From an uncultured Microbacterium sp. (GTDB taxonomy: Bacteria > Actinomycetota > Actinomycetes > Actinomycetales > Microbacteriaceae): 64,000 nucleotides of DNA. This document shows, piece after piece, positions 42,316 to 52,738 of this stretch. How positions within the stretch are numbered: position 1 is the first letter of the stretch; every line of letters starts with the position of its first letter. The stretch spans positions 1 to 64,000 of the forward strand of contig NZ_CANROA010000004.1 of NCBI RefSeq assembly GCF_947632095.1, in the 5' to 3' direction. The notes beneath the pieces were generated by a model. That model did no database searches. It worked only from the letters and a program-made list of their open reading frames with translations, and was not told the DNA's origin. A program made the position numbers and the translations under genes.

Positions 42316-43470
42316 ATGCGAATCCTGCACACCTCCGATTGGCACATCGGTCGAACCTTCCACGGTCATTCCACGCTCGTCGCGCTCGGCGAGGTGCTGT
42401 CGGCGATGGTCGAGCAGGTGCGTGAGAACCACGTCGATGTCGTGATCGTCGCGGGCGATGTGTTCGACTCGGCGACGCCGGCAGGGCCGGCCTACACGCT
42501 GCTCGGCGACACGCTGGTCGGGCTCCACGAGGCGGGCGCACGCGTGATCGTCACGAGCGGCAATCACGATTCTGCCGCACGGCTCGGGTTCCAGGCGCGA
42601 CTGCTGCGCGACGGCATCCATGTGCTGACCGATCCGCTGGCGATCGGCGATCCGATCGTGGTCGACGATGCCGATGGCGCCGTGCACTTCTACGGCATCC
42701 CCTATCTCGAGCCCGCGATCGTTCGTCGTCACTGGCCGGACGCGCCGCTGCGCTCGCAGGCGCAGACGATGGCTCACGCCATGGGGCTCGTGCGTGAGGC
42801 GATGGAGGAAAACCCGGGGCGCTCGGTGGCGATCGCGCACTGCTTCGCCGCCGGGGTCGAGGCGACTGACGGACTCGAGCGCGAGGTGCGTCAGGGCGGT
42901 CTCGACGTCGTGCCGCTCAGCGTCTTCGACGGGCTTGACTATGTAGCCCTCGGCCATATCCACGGGCGGCAGAAACTCACCGAACGGGTCCGATATGCGG
43001 GCGCGCCCCTGCACTACAGCTTCGGCGAACAGCACAAGGAGCGAGGGTCCTGGCTCATCGACCTCGGCCCGTCCGGAGAGCTCCAGGCGCGGTGGCTGCC
43101 GCTTCCAGTGCCCCGTCGACTCGTGACGCTGACCGCACCGCTGGACGAGATCCTCTCCGAGGAGAACATCCGCGAGCACGTCGACGATTGGGTGTGCGCG
43201 GTGTACACCGACACTCTGCCGCAGACCGAGCCGATGCGCCGGCTCAAGGAGCGCTTCCCCTTCTGCGCGATGGTGCAGCACGCCCCTGCCGTCACCGCGG
43301 CCCAGGACGAGCGCTCCTACGCGATGCGGCTGAGCACGGCGGCGACGGACGCCGAGCGCATCGAGGCGTTCCTGGGGCACGTGCGCGGCGGCGAGGGGCC
43401 CAGCGATCGCGAGAGCGAGCTCATCGGCGATGTGCTCGATGAGCGCGTCGCGGCCGAGGCGGTGGCCTGA
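42316..43470 (+). CDS. sbcD: Exonuclease SbcCD nuclease subunit
   Basis: A 384-residue Mre11-type metallophosphoesterase. The phosphoesterase motifs are in order: HTSDWHIGR, VAGDVFD, TSGNHD, then ALGHIHGRQ. With SbcC it cuts DNA hairpins and processes ends blocked by protein. The start ATG at 42316 matches the family N-terminus (MRILHTSDWH); a GTG two codons upstream is possible. The stop shares a base with the sbcC start (TGATG). Confidence 0.95.
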   Translation: MRILHTSDWHIGRTFHGHSTLVALGEVLSAMVEQVRENHVDVVIVAGDVFDSATPAGPAYTLLGDTLVGLHEAGARVIVTSGNHDSAARLGFQARLLRDGIHVLTDPLAIGDPIVVDDADGAVHFYGIPYLEPAIVRRHWPDAPLRSQAQTMAHAMGLVREAMEENPGRSVAIAHCFAAGVEATDGLEREVRQGGLDVVPLSVFDGLDYVALGHIHGRQKLTERVRYAGAPLHYSFGEQHKERGSWLIDLGPSGELQARWLPLPVPRRLVTLTAPLDEILSEENIREHVDDWVCAVYTDTLPQTEPMRRLKERFPFCAMVQHAPAVTAAQDERSYAMRLSTAATDAERIEAFLGHVRGGEGPSDRESELIGDVLDERVAAEAVA

Positions 43471-46466
43471 TGCGTCTGCACCGTCTCGACATCCAGGGAT
43501 TCGGGCCTTTCCTCGACCGGCAGACGGTCGACTTCGATCGTTTCGCGGACGACGGCATCTTCCTCATCGCCGGGCGCACCGGCGCCGGTAAATCGAGCAT
43601 CCTCGACGCCGTGTGCTTCGGCCTCTACGGCGGTGTTCCGCGCTATGAGAGCGGCGACAAGCGGCTGCGCAGCGATCACTGCGCTCCCGAGCACGTCAGC
43701 GAGGTGGTCGTGGAGTTCAGCACGGCTGCCGGCCGATTCCGGGTCACCCGTTCGCCGGAGTACCTGCGCCCGGCCAAACGCGGCGGCGGCATGACCAAGC
43801 AGGCGCCCGCCGTCGCCCTCGAACAATGGATCGATGACGCGTGGGTCGGTCTGGCCGCGCGGGCCGTCGACGTCGCCGGAGAGCTCGACGGCATTCTGCA
43901 GCTGAGCCGTGAGCAGTTCCTCCAGGTGATCCTGCTCGCCCAGAACCGCTTCGCGCGGTTCCTGCTCGCCGACAGCAAGGAGCGGCAGTCCTTGCTGCGC
44001 AAGCTCTTCGGAACCGAACGCTTCGATGACGTGCAGGCGCGATTCGAGGCGCGTCGGCGCGAAGCCGAGAACGCGTTGACGGGGCGCACGGCGACCATCG
44101 AAGCGGGCCTCGCCCAGGCCGAGCGACTCGTCACGAACGCCGATCTGTGGGGCGGGCACGACCCCTCCGGCAGCGCGCAACCGGCCCCGCAACGGCTCGA
44201 CGGTCTCCGAGCAGCGCAACAGCGCGCCGATGACCGGGTCGTGCGCACGGCGAGCGGGCGCGATGAGGAATCAGTGCGGTTGAACGCGGCAGAGTCGGCA
44301 GTGGCGCGGGCCCGTGAGGTGCGCGCCGCGCAACAGGAGCGCGAAGCGGTCCGTGCGATCATCGCCCGGCTCGACGCGGCGGAGCCGGAAGTCGTCCTCG
44401 CCCGGTCGACTCTGAAGCGTGCGCGTGAGGCCGAGGCGCTTCGCGCTGTGCTCGACGCGGCACAGCGCGCGGAGCGGGAGAGCGAACGGACGCTCCAGGG
44501 CGAGGCCGTAGCCCGGGAGGCCTGGCAGCGTGATCACGGGAGCTGCGGCGATGACGACCTCGATACGCACGAGAACGACCCCGCTCGGCTCGAGGGCTAC
44601 GCCGATCGATGCACGACGCAGAGCGGCACCTGGCAGCGCGCGGCCGATCTCGAGAAGGCTTCCTCCGCCCGCGCCGCCGAAATCGAGGCCGTGCAGAAGC
44701 AGATCGACTCCGCGTCCGCTCGGCTCGAGGCCCACGACGGCGAACGGGCGGGGCTTCCCGAACGCATCGCGGCGCTCACCGTGCAGCGAGACGACGCCCG
44801 CCGCGCAGCCGATCGACTCGATGAGCGTCGGCGAGAGGTATCCGTCGCGACTGCTCGCCGCGATGCGGCGCTCGAAGCCGAGAAGCTTGGTGCCGAAGCG
44901 GAAGCCGCAGAACGCTCCGTCGTCGATGCCGGCGAGACCCTAGCCGCGGCGCAGAGCGCCCTCGCCGTTCTGCGCCGTCGGCGGCTCGAGGGATACGCCG
45001 GTGAACTGGCAGCGTCCCTCCTCCCCGACGAGCCCTGCGCCGTGTGCGGGTCCCGAGAGCATCCGGCGCCCGCCGAGCACAGCGACCCCGTCTCGCAGAC
45101 GGACATCGACGCGGCCGAGAACACCCGCGATGAGGCCGCTCGGGCTGAGCGCGTCGCTCTCGACCGACTCTCGACGTCGCGCAGCGATCATGCCGCGCGC
45201 CTCGCGGTCGCCGATGGGCGCACCCCGCAGTCGGCGGCCGTCGAGCTGGAAGAGCTGAGCGCCGCGCTGAATGCCGCGCGGAGCGCTGTCGGCCTCCTGG
45301 CCGAGACCGATGATGAGCTGGCTCGAGTCATCGCCCGCACCGAGGAACTCGAGCACGACCGCGCCGCGCTCGTCGACGCCCTGACGGCGGCGAGAGAGGC
45401 ACGGGCGCTGATGCAACAGCGCCATGCCGACGCCGAGCAGACGATCGCCGAAGCGCTCGGTGGGTTCGCTTCGGTCGCGGAGCGGCTCGACATCGTGAGC
45501 ACTCGCATCAGCGCCGCCCGGGCCCTCGCCGGGGCTCTGCGCGAGGTGCAACGGTCGAAGAAGGCCGCTGTCGAAGCCGCTGAGGCCCTCGAGATCGCTC
45601 TGGCGGCCTCCGACTTCGCCAGTGCGGACGCCGTGCGCCAGGCGCTGCGCAGCAGCGTCGAACAGCAGGAGTTGGATGAGCGGATCACGGCGCACACCGT
45701 GCAGCGCGAGACGCAGCGCGAACGCCTGCACGCGCTCGACGAGCGCGCCCTGCCTGATGAGGAGATCGACCTCACGGCGATTCAGCAGACGCAGACGGAG
45801 GCGCGTGATGCCTGGACGACGGCTCTCGACGCGGCGGCACGTGCCGAGAGCATCGCGGAGCAGCTTCGCGATCTGATCGCGGCGGCCGACGCGGCGCATG
45901 CTGAGAGCGCGCGCGAGCACGAGGATTTCAACGTGCTGCGCGGACTCGCCGACACGATCGCGGGGCGCGGTCCGAACACGCACAAGATGGCGTTGGAGAC
46001 CTTCGTGCTCGCCGCCGAGCTCGAAGAGATCGTCCGCGCGGCCAACCGCCGCCTCAGCGACATGTCCACGGGCCGCTACCAGCTGCGTCACTCCGATGCG
46101 CTCGCGGCACGCGGAGCAGCATCCGGGCTCGGCATCGTCGTCTACGACGCGTTCACGGGGCAGGAGCGTCCGGCGCAATCGCTCTCCGGCGGAGAGACTT
46201 TCCTCAGCTCGCTGGCGCTCGCGCTCGGTCTCGCCGAAGTCGTCACGGCCCGCGCCGGCGGGATTCAGCTCGATACCCTGTTCATCGACGAAGGATTCGG
46301 ATCCCTCGACGCCGACACGCTCGAGGTCGCGATGCGCACGCTCGATGAGTTGCGCAGCGGCGGCCGCACGGTCGGCGTCATCAGCCACGTGGAGAGCATG
46401 CAGGAACAGATCCCCGCGCAGATCATCGTCGCTCAGAGCGAGCTGGGACCCAGCATCATTCGGTGA
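43470..46466 (+). CDS. sbcC: Exonuclease SbcCD ATPase subunit
   Basis: A 998-residue Rad50-like SMC-family protein. Walker A is GRTGAGKSS at about 33-41, long coiled coils flank a zinc hook CAVC around residue 524, and the C-terminal half has the signature SLSGGETFLSSLALALG and Walker B LDTLFIDEGFGSLD. It forms the ATP-driven clamp for SbcD. Length is normal. The downstream palindrome begins in its stop codon. Confidence 0.95.
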   Translation: MRLHRLDIQGFGPFLDRQTVDFDRFADDGIFLIAGRTGAGKSSILDAVCFGLYGGVPRYESGDKRLRSDHCAPEHVSEVVVEFSTAAGRFRVTRSPEYLRPAKRGGGMTKQAPAVALEQWIDDAWVGLAARAVDVAGELDGILQLSREQFLQVILLAQNRFARFLLADSKERQSLLRKLFGTERFDDVQARFEARRREAENALTGRTATIEAGLAQAERLVTNADLWGGHDPSGSAQPAPQRLDGLRAAQQRADDRVVRTASGRDEESVRLNAAESAVARAREVRAAQQEREAVRAIIARLDAAEPEVVLARSTLKRAREAEALRAVLDAAQRAERESERTLQGEAVAREAWQRDHGSCGDDDLDTHENDPARLEGYADRCTTQSGTWQRAADLEKASSARAAEIEAVQKQIDSASARLEAHDGERAGLPERIAALTVQRDDARRAADRLDERRREVSVATARRDAALEAEKLGAEAEAAERSVVDAGETLAAAQSALAVLRRRRLEGYAGELAASLLPDEPCAVCGSREHPAPAEHSDPVSQTDIDAAENTRDEAARAERVALDRLSTSRSDHAARLAVADGRTPQSAAVELEELSAALNAARSAVGLLAETDDELARVIARTEELEHDRAALVDALTAAREARALMQQRHADAEQTIAEALGGFASVAERLDIVSTRISAARALAGALREVQRSKKAAVEAAEALEIALAASDFASADAVRQALRSSVEQQELDERITAHTVQRETQRERLHALDERALPDEEIDLTAIQQTQTEARDAWTTALDAAARAESIAEQLRDLIAAADAAHAESAREHEDFNVLRGLADTIAGRGPNTHKMALETFVLAAELEEIVRAANRRLSDMSTGRYQLRHSDALAARGAASGLGIVVYDAFTGQERPAQSLSGGETFLSSLALALGLAEVVTARAGGIQLDTLFIDEGFGSLDADTLEVAMRTLDELRSGGRTVGVISHVESMQEQIPAQIIVAQSELGPSIIR

Positions 46467-46487
46467 GGGATGCCGCGGCATCCCTCA
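46464..46487. terminator. Bidirectional terminator between sbcC and the aldo/keto reductase gene
   Basis: A perfect 24-bp palindrome: TGAGGGATGCCG (46464-46475) directly abuts its complement CGGCATCCCTCA (46476-46487). It overlaps the sbcC stop and ends 13 bases before the stop of the convergent reductase gene. Confidence 0.65.
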
Positions 46488-46499
46488 CGGGTACCGGCA

Positions 46500-47453
46500 T
46501 CAGTCGGCTGCGGGGCTCCAATCCGAAACGCTGCGCAGCACGGTCAGGTCTTCATCCGACAGCTGCAGGCGTGCTCCGTTCAGGAGACCGGCGACCTGGT
46601 CGACCCGTGACGCGCTCGCGATCGGGGCGATCACGGTCGGCTGAGCGCGCAGCCAGGCCAGTGCCACCGCGGGGATCGACGTCCCGTGCTCGTCGGCGAT
46701 CCGCTCGAGCTCGCCGACGACGCGCAGTCCGTGCTCCGTGGCGTATTTCGCGGCACCGGCTGCACGCGGAGTATCCACGGCCGCGGCATCCGTCGACCGG
46801 TACTTCCCGGTGAGGAATCCGGCGGCGAGGGCGAAATAGGGCACGAGGCCCAGGCCGCGCTCCTCGGCGAGGGGGATGATCTCGGCCTCGACATCGTTGC
46901 GGTGCACGAGGTTGTAATGGGGCTGAATGGCGATGGGCCGTGCGACGCCGAGTTCGTCGGCGAGCGAGATCCATGCACGGATGCGGTCGGCGGAATAGTT
47001 CGACACGGCGATGTGGCGCACGAGTCCGTCCGCGACGAGCGCGCCGAAGGCGGCGACGGTCTCCTCGAGCGGCGTGGCCGGGTCATCGAAGTGCGCGTAG
47101 TACAGATCGATCGTGTCGGCGCCGAGCCGCTTCAACGAGGCCTCGGCCGCGGCGCGCACGTTCCCGGCCGACAGGCCCGGGAACTCGGGGTGCTGGCTGA
47201 CCTTCGTCGCGACCGTCACGCCGGACGGCCTGCGGGCAGCGAGCCACTCGCCGATGATCCGCTCGCTCTCGCCGCCGCTGTGCCCGGGGACCCAGTGGCT
47301 GTAGGAGTCGGCGGTGTCGATGAAGTTTCCTCCGCCGTCGACGTAGGCGTCGAGGATCGCGAAGGACGCGTCGCGGTCCGCCGTCCAGCCGAACACGTTC
47401 CCACCGAGTGCGAGGGGGAAGACGTCGAGGTCGCTGGTGCCGAGGAGGGTCAT
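46500..47453 (-). CDS. Aldo/keto reductase
   Basis: A 317-residue NAD(P)H-dependent TIM-barrel reductase. Family landmarks are [12 protein letters not shown] (Asp and catalytic Tyr), KVSQHPEF with the catalytic Lys near the start of strand 3, and DLYYAHFDD, with the His in the position of the catalytic tetrad. The NADP-binding part has [11 protein letters not shown] near the C-terminus. The ATG at 47453 begins at the canonical length; a longer frame has no leader-like start. The physiological substrate is unknown. Confidence 0.92.
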   Translation of the reverse strand: MTLLGTSDLDVFPLALGGNVFGWTADRDASFAILDAYVDGGGNFIDTADSYSHWVPGHSGGESERIIGEWLAARRPSGVTVATKVSQHPEFPGLSAGNVRAAAEASLKRLGADTIDLYYAHFDDPATPLEETVAAFGALVADGLVRHIAVSNYSADRIRAWISLADELGVARPIAIQPHYNLVHRNDVEAEIIPLAEERGLGLVPYFALAAGFLTGKYRSTDAAAVDTPRAAGAAKYATEHGLRVVGELERIADEHGTSIPAVALAWLRAQPTVIAPIASASRVDQVAGLLNGARLQLSDEDLTVLRSVSDWSPAAD

Positions 47454-47571
47454 GATGCTCGCTTTCGATGGAGGACGTGTCACGAGGGGCAGCGCTGGTG
47501 TGCGCCACACTATTCCCCCGCTTTGTCAACCGTGTCATCGGTCGGTAACACGGGACGGTAATACTGGAGGC

Positions 47572-48390
47572 ATGACGCTTCAGCAGGAGATCGCCCAGGC
47601 CCTCGGCGTGAACGCCGACATCGATGCGGCAGACGAGATCGAACGCCGTGTGCAGTTCCTCGTCGACTACCTCGACCGCACGGGTGCCCGAGGATTCGTC
47701 CTCGGCATCTCCGGAGGACAGGACTCGACGCTCGCCGGCCGTCTCGCACAGCTCGCCGTCGAGCGCATGAGAGCGGGCGGGGGAGACGCGGACTTCATCG
47801 CCGTGCGGCTGCCGTACAGGGTGCAGCACGACGCGGATGACGCGACGGCCGCGGTCGAGTTCATCGCCCCTGATCGGCTGGTCGAGGTGAACATCGAGGG
47901 CGGAGTCGACGGCGTCGAGAGTGATATCGAGCGGGCCGCCGGAGCATCCATCTCGGACTTCAACCGAGGCAACATCAAGGCCCGCATCCGCATGGTGACG
48001 CAGTACGCGCTGGCCGGCCACGACGGTCATCTGGTGATCGGCACGGATCACGCAGCCGAAGCGGTCACCGGCTTCTACACGAAGTTCGGCGACGGCGCAG
48101 CGGATGTCCTGCCGCTCGCCGGTCTCACCAAGCGTCAGGGCAAGGAGCTGCTGCGAGCGCTCGATGCCCCCGACCGTCTGTGGCTGAAGGTGCCCACCGC
48201 CGACCTGCTCGACGACCGGCCCGGTCGCTCGGACGAAGACGAACTGGGCATCGCCTACGAGCAGATCGACGATTATCTCGAGGGCAAGCCGGTGGATGCC
48301 GATGCTGCGGCCCGTATCGAGGAGAAGTATCTGCGCAGCGAGCACAAGCGCCACCTGCCGGTGGCTCCGGCGGATACCTGGTGGCGCTGA
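47572..48390 (+). CDS. nadE: NH3-dependent NAD synthetase
   Basis: A 272-residue enzyme that makes NAD from nicotinic acid adenine dinucleotide with ammonia and ATP. The PP-loop [13 protein letters not shown] is at about residue 45, followed by the family segments [17 protein letters not shown] (here [13 protein letters not shown]), [19 protein letters not shown] and [19 protein letters not shown]. There is no glutaminase domain, so it needs free ammonia. GGAGG is close to the ATG at 47572. It is divergent from the aldo/keto reductase. Confidence 0.96.
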   Translation: MTLQQEIAQALGVNADIDAADEIERRVQFLVDYLDRTGARGFVLGISGGQDSTLAGRLAQLAVERMRAGGGDADFIAVRLPYRVQHDADDATAAVEFIAPDRLVEVNIEGGVDGVESDIERAAGASISDFNRGNIKARIRMVTQYALAGHDGHLVIGTDHAAEAVTGFYTKFGDGAADVLPLAGLTKRQGKELLRALDAPDRLWLKVPTADLLDDRPGRSDEDELGIAYEQIDDYLEGKPVDADAAARIEEKYLRSEHKRHLPVAPADTWWR

Positions 48391-48459
48391 TCGGCTGAGG
48401 ATCGTCCGCCGCGGAGGGGCGTCGGGGGCAGTGTCCGAGCCCACGGCTACGCTCGAACC

Positions 48460-51400
48460 ATGCGGATCGACTCTGTGGCGCAGCGCGTCATCTTCAGCGC
48501 CAGCGACCTGAAGGCGGCGGCCGAATGCGAGTTCGCCTGGGCCCGGGCGATCGATGCGAAGCTCGGGCGCGTGCCCGTCGTCGACGAGCCCGAGGACGCG
48601 ACGCTCGAGCGGGCGGCGCGTCTCGGCGACCGGCATGAGGAGCGGGTGCTCGCCGCCTATCGCGAGAGCCTCGGCGCCGATGCGGTGCACGAGGTCTCGA
48701 AGGTATCGTCGGCGGATCCTGCCGCTCTGCGCGCCGTCGTCGACGAGACGATCGCTGCTCTGCGCTCCGACGCGCGACTCGTGTTCCAGGCCGCCTTCTC
48801 GACCGACGAGTTCGTCGGCTTCGCCGACTTCCTGCTGCGCGATGACGACGGACGTTGGCGTGTGCAGGACTCGAAGCTCGCCCGCACGGCGCGGGTGACC
48901 GCGCTCATGCAGTTGGCGGCATATGTCGACCAGCTCGACGGGCTCGGCATCCCGCGCTCCGACGAGGTCGATCTGCTTCTCGGCGACGGAACGACCTCGA
49001 CGCACCGGGTCGAAGATCTCCTCCCGCTCTTCCACGTCCGTCGCGCACGCCTGCGCGCCCTGATCGCCGACCGCGATGTCCCCGCGGGAGCAGCCGGCGC
49101 TCCGCTCGCGTGGGGCGATGACCGCGGCGACCTCGCCGTCATGGCGTGCGGCCGCTGCGCGACGTGCACCGAGCAGGTCGACGCGGCGCGCGATCTTCTG
49201 ATGGTCGCCCGTATGCGGCCCGTCCAGCGCACGCGTCTGCGAGCGGCGGGCATCCGCACGATCGACGATCTCGCCGTCGCCGAGGTGGCGCCGCGCGGCA
49301 TGAACGCCGATGTCTTCGCGGCGCTGCGCGCACAGGCCCGGCTGCAGCTGCAGGCCGAGAGCGGTGACGAACCGACCTTCGAGGTCTACCACCCGGGGGC
49401 CATCCACACACTGCCGCGACCGAGCCACGGCGACATCTTCTTCGATTTCGAGGGCGACCCGCTGTACACCGAGCAGACCGCGGAACGGCCGCCGCAGTGG
49501 GGCATCGACTATCTCTTCGGCTGGGTCGACAACGCCGATCAGTACACGCCGCTGTGGGCCCACTCCTTCGACGAGGAGCGCCGCGCCCTCGAGACGTTCC
49601 TCGACTTCATCGCTGCACGCCGTGCGGCGCACCCCGACATGCACATCTACCACTACGCGCCCTACGAGACCGCGCATCTGGTCACTATGGCGGCGCGCTA
49701 CGGCGTTCGTGAGGGCGAGGTCGACCGGCTCCTGCGCGAGGGGGTCTTCGTCGATCTCTATCCGCTCGTGCTGCGCACCGTCCGTGTGGGGTCGCGGTCG
49801 TACTCGATCAAGAAGCTCGAGCCCCTGTACATGGGCGCCGATGTGCGTACGAGCGACGTGCAGAAGGGCGACGATTCGATCGTTCAGTACGTCGCCGCAC
49901 GCGAGCTTCTCGCAGCGGGGGAGCCGGCGGAGGCACAGTCCGTCCTCGACGACCTGGCCGACTACAACCGATACGACTGCGTGTCGACGAGACGGTTGCG
50001 CAACTGGCTGATCGAACTCGCGCAGAAGTCCGGAGTCGTGCCGGCGCCGCCCGACCAGAACGAAGAGTTCGTGTACGAGCCGTCGCAGCGTTCCGTCGCG
50101 CTGCTCGCCGACGCCGAGAGCGATGTCGAATCCGGGGGGACGGGTGAGGCGCATCGAGTCGCCGCTGCGGCTCTGGACTACTACCCGCGCGAGGCGAAGG
50201 CATTCTGGGTCGGACACTTCCAGCGTCTGCGCGAGCCCGTGGCGATGTGGGACCAGACCCGCGATGTCGTGCACATCGACGCGGGCTCCTCGACGCTGCG
50301 GCGCGACTGGAGCGTCGAGGAGGGGCGCCGCGTCATGTCGCGTGAGATCGAGGTTCGGGGCGAGGTCTCCCCGGGGACGACGCTCGGCGAGGGTGCGCAG
50401 CCGTTCGCGCTGTATCCGAGCCCCGCCCCCTTCGACGCCGAGACGGTGTCGCGGGCCGTGCACGTGCCACGCGTGGTGGCGGTCTCCGAGGTGCTCGACG
50501 ACGGATACCTGATCGTCGAGTCGGCGGTGGACGGCCAGACCTGGGACGAGTTGCCGATCGCGCTGACTCCCGCGGCACCGCCGCGGGTGGTTTCGTTGCA
50601 GGGGGCGATCGACGAGTGGGCGGATGCCCTGCACGCGGCGACACCCGGATTCCCGCGCGACGCGGCCACCGACATCCTGCGCCGCCTCGAGCCCCGAACG
50701 CTCTCCGGCCGGGGGATTCCCGAGGCGGCCGGCGACACGATCGATGCCATCGTCCGCGCCGTGCGCGACCTCGATCACAGCTACCTCGCGGTGCAGGGTC
50801 CTCCCGGAACGGGCAAGACCTACACCGGTTCGCACGTCATCGCCCGACTCGTCCGGGAGCACGGCTTCCGCATCGGCGTCGTCGCGCAGTCGCACACGAT
50901 CATCGAGACCCTCCTCGAACGCGTGATTGAAGCGGGGGTGCCCGCGGGCCAGGTCGCGAAGGCGCCGAAGGATCGCAACGCAGACCCCGCCTACACCGTC
51001 ATCCCGAAGGCGGGCATGGCGTCATTCCTGCACGAGCGCGCGGGGCAGGGCGTCGTCGTCGGCGGAACGGCGTGGGACTTCAGCAACATCAGCCGCGTGG
51101 ATCGGCGCGGGCTCGATCTCATCGTGGTCGATGAGGCGGGGCAGTTCTCGCTCGCATCGACGATCGCCGTCGCCGCCGGGGCGAAGAACCTGCTGCTGCT
51201 GGGAGACCCGCAGCAGTTGCCGCAGGTGAGCCAGGGCGCACATCCGGAACCCGTCGACACCTCTGCCCTCGGCTGGGTCATGAACGGCGAGGCCGTCGTG
51301 CGCCCCGAGCACGGTTATTTCCTTCCCTGCAGTTGGCGCATGCATCCGGCCGTCGCCGAGCCGGTGTCCCGCCTGTCCTATGCGGGCCAGCTCGCCTCGG

Positions 51401-51933
51401 CGCCCGGGACCGAGCGTCGTGCGATCGAGGGCATCGAACCGGGCCTGCACGTCGTGCCCGTCCGGCACCGCGGAAATGCCACTGAGTCACCGGAGGAGGC
51501 CGCCGAAGTCGTGCGGCTCGTGCGTGAACTGCTCGGGCTCTCCTTCAGCGATATCGACCCGGTGACCCCCGTGCGCCCGCTCGTCGAAGAAGACATCATC
51601 GTCGTCGCCCCGTACAACGCGCAGAAGCAGCTGGTGATCGATGCGCTCGCCGCGGCCGGGCTCTCCGGGGTCCCGGTCGGAACGGTCGACAACTTCCAGG
51701 GCAAAGAGGCGGCGGTGTCCATCACGACGCTCGCGGCCTCGAGCGGTCGAGACGCGCCGCGCGGGCCGGAGTTCCTGCTGTTGCAGAACCGGTTGAACGT
51801 TGCGATCTCGCGGGCTCAGGTCGCCGCCTATCTCGTCCACTCGCCGGCACTGCTCGACGACCTGCCCTATACGGCTGATGGCGTGGCCCGGCTCAGCGCT
51901 TTCGCCCGTCTCGTCGGCGCCGACCGCGACTGA
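48460..51933 (+). CDS. RecB-like nuclease (TM0106 type) fused to a DNA2/UPF1-type helicase
   Basis: A 1157-residue fusion. The N-terminal half is a TM0106-type RecB-like nuclease: a Cys cluster CGRCATC around residue 230, and an RNase-H-like core with DIFFDFEGDPLY and YNRYDCVSTRRLRNWL. The C-terminal half (about 730-1157) is a superfamily 1 helicase with Walker A GPPGTGKTYT, Walker B VVDEAGQFS, LLGDPQQLPQV, and motifs V-VI in GTVDNFQGKEA and NRLNVAISRAQ. It probably cuts and unwinds DNA or RNA-DNA in repair; related fusions occur widely in Actinobacteria. It stands alone, and a terminator follows. Confidence 0.9.
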   Translation: MRIDSVAQRVIFSASDLKAAAECEFAWARAIDAKLGRVPVVDEPEDATLERAARLGDRHEERVLAAYRESLGADAVHEVSKVSSADPAALRAVVDETIAALRSDARLVFQAAFSTDEFVGFADFLLRDDDGRWRVQDSKLARTARVTALMQLAAYVDQLDGLGIPRSDEVDLLLGDGTTSTHRVEDLLPLFHVRRARLRALIADRDVPAGAAGAPLAWGDDRGDLAVMACGRCATCTEQVDAARDLLMVARMRPVQRTRLRAAGIRTIDDLAVAEVAPRGMNADVFAALRAQARLQLQAESGDEPTFEVYHPGAIHTLPRPSHGDIFFDFEGDPLYTEQTAERPPQWGIDYLFGWVDNADQYTPLWAHSFDEERRALETFLDFIAARRAAHPDMHIYHYAPYETAHLVTMAARYGVREGEVDRLLREGVFVDLYPLVLRTVRVGSRSYSIKKLEPLYMGADVRTSDVQKGDDSIVQYVAARELLAAGEPAEAQSVLDDLADYNRYDCVSTRRLRNWLIELAQKSGVVPAPPDQNEEFVYEPSQRSVALLADAESDVESGGTGEAHRVAAAALDYYPREAKAFWVGHFQRLREPVAMWDQTRDVVHIDAGSSTLRRDWSVEEGRRVMSREIEVRGEVSPGTTLGEGAQPFALYPSPAPFDAETVSRAVHVPRVVAVSEVLDDGYLIVESAVDGQTWDELPIALTPAAPPRVVSLQGAIDEWADALHAATPGFPRDAATDILRRLEPRTLSGRGIPEAAGDTIDAIVRAVRDLDHSYLAVQGPPGTGKTYTGSHVIARLVREHGFRIGVVAQSHTIIETLLERVIEAGVPAGQVAKAPKDRNADPAYTVIPKAGMASFLHERAGQGVVVGGTAWDFSNISRVDRRGLDLIVVDEAGQFSLASTIAVAAGAKNLLLLGDPQQLPQVSQGAHPEPVDTSALGWVMNGEAVVRPEHGYFLPCSWRMHPAVAEPVSRLSYAGQLASAPGTERRAIEGIEPGLHVVPVRHRGNATESPEEAAEVVRLVRELLGLSFSDIDPVTPVRPLVEEDIIVVAPYNAQKQLVIDALAAAGLSGVPVGTVDNFQGKEAAVSITTLAASSGRDAPRGPEFLLLQNRLNVAISRAQVAAYLVHSPALLDDLPYTADGVARLSAFARLVGADRD

Positions 51934-51956
51934 TCGGGAGTCCGCCCCGAGAACGA

Positions 51957-51990
51957 CGTTGGCGCTGCAGAAGGATCTGCAGCGCCAACG
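51957..51990. terminator. Bidirectional terminator between the nuclease-helicase gene and upp
   Basis: A perfect 14-bp stem CGTTGGCGCTGCAG/CTGCAGCGCCAACG (51957-51970 with 51977-51990) with a six-base loop, between convergent stops. Confidence 0.8.
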
Positions 51991-52024
51991 GGAAGAGAAA
52001 GCCCGAGGAATTCGCGCCGTGGGA

Positions 52025-52657
52025 TCAGACGGTGCCGTAGAGGCGGTCGCCGGCGTCGCCGAGTCCCGGAACGATGTACCGGTTCTCGTCGAGACCCTCG
52101 TCGAGGGCGCCGAGCACGATCGTGACATCGCGGTCGCCGACGAGGTCCTCGATGGCCTTCAGACCCTCGGGAGTGCCGAGAAGGCAGATCGCCGTGACGT
52201 CCTTGGCCCCGCGGTCGAAGAAGAACTGGATCGCCGCGGCCAGCGAGCCGCCGGTGGCGAGCATCGGGTCGATGGCGAAGCACTGACGGTCGCTGAGGTC
52301 GTCGGGGAGACGCTCGGCGTAAGTCATCGGCTCGTAGGTCGTCTCGTCGCGGACCATGCCGAGGAAGCCCACCTCGGCGGTCGGCAGAAGCTTCACGAGG
52401 CCTTCGAGCATGCCGAGGCCGGCGCGCAGGATGGGGACGACGATCGGTCGCGGCTCGGAGATCTTGACACCCATGGTCGTGGTGACCGGGGTGGTGATCT
52501 CGATCGGGGTGACCTTGACGTTGCGCGTCGCCTCGTAGGCGAGCAGCGTGACGAGTTCTTCGGTCAGCTGGCGGAAGACAGGCGACGGGGTGCGCTGGTC
52601 GCGCAGCACCGAGAGCTTGTGGGTGATGAGGGGGTGGTCGGCGACGTGAACACGCAT
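52025..52657 (-). CDS. upp: Uracil phosphoribosyltransferase
   Basis: A 210-residue salvage enzyme that makes UMP from uracil and PRPP. The signature is intact: [13 protein letters not shown], then the PRPP loop [16 protein letters not shown], and the uracil-binding end [16 protein letters not shown]. The family start [11 protein letters not shown] fits the ATG at 52657. It is divergent from tadA. Confidence 0.97.
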   Translation of the reverse strand: MRVHVADHPLITHKLSVLRDQRTPSPVFRQLTEELVTLLAYEATRNVKVTPIEITTPVTTTMGVKISEPRPIVVPILRAGLGMLEGLVKLLPTAEVGFLGMVRDETTYEPMTYAERLPDDLSDRQCFAIDPMLATGGSLAAAIQFFFDRGAKDVTAICLLGTPEGLKAIEDLVGDRDVTIVLGALDEGLDENRYIVPGLGDAGDRLYGTV

Positions 52658-52738
52658 GCTCTTAGGATAATGCGCCCGCCCTCGGGAAACGGAGGAACTT
52701 CTCTCAGGAACGGGCGGCGCGGCGGATACGCTCGAGTC

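Noticed and set aside
47083..50895. A 1270-codon minus-strand ORF across the aldo/keto reductase, nadE and nuclease-helicase genes
   Set aside because: It covers three well-supported genes in other frames and has no recognisable domains.
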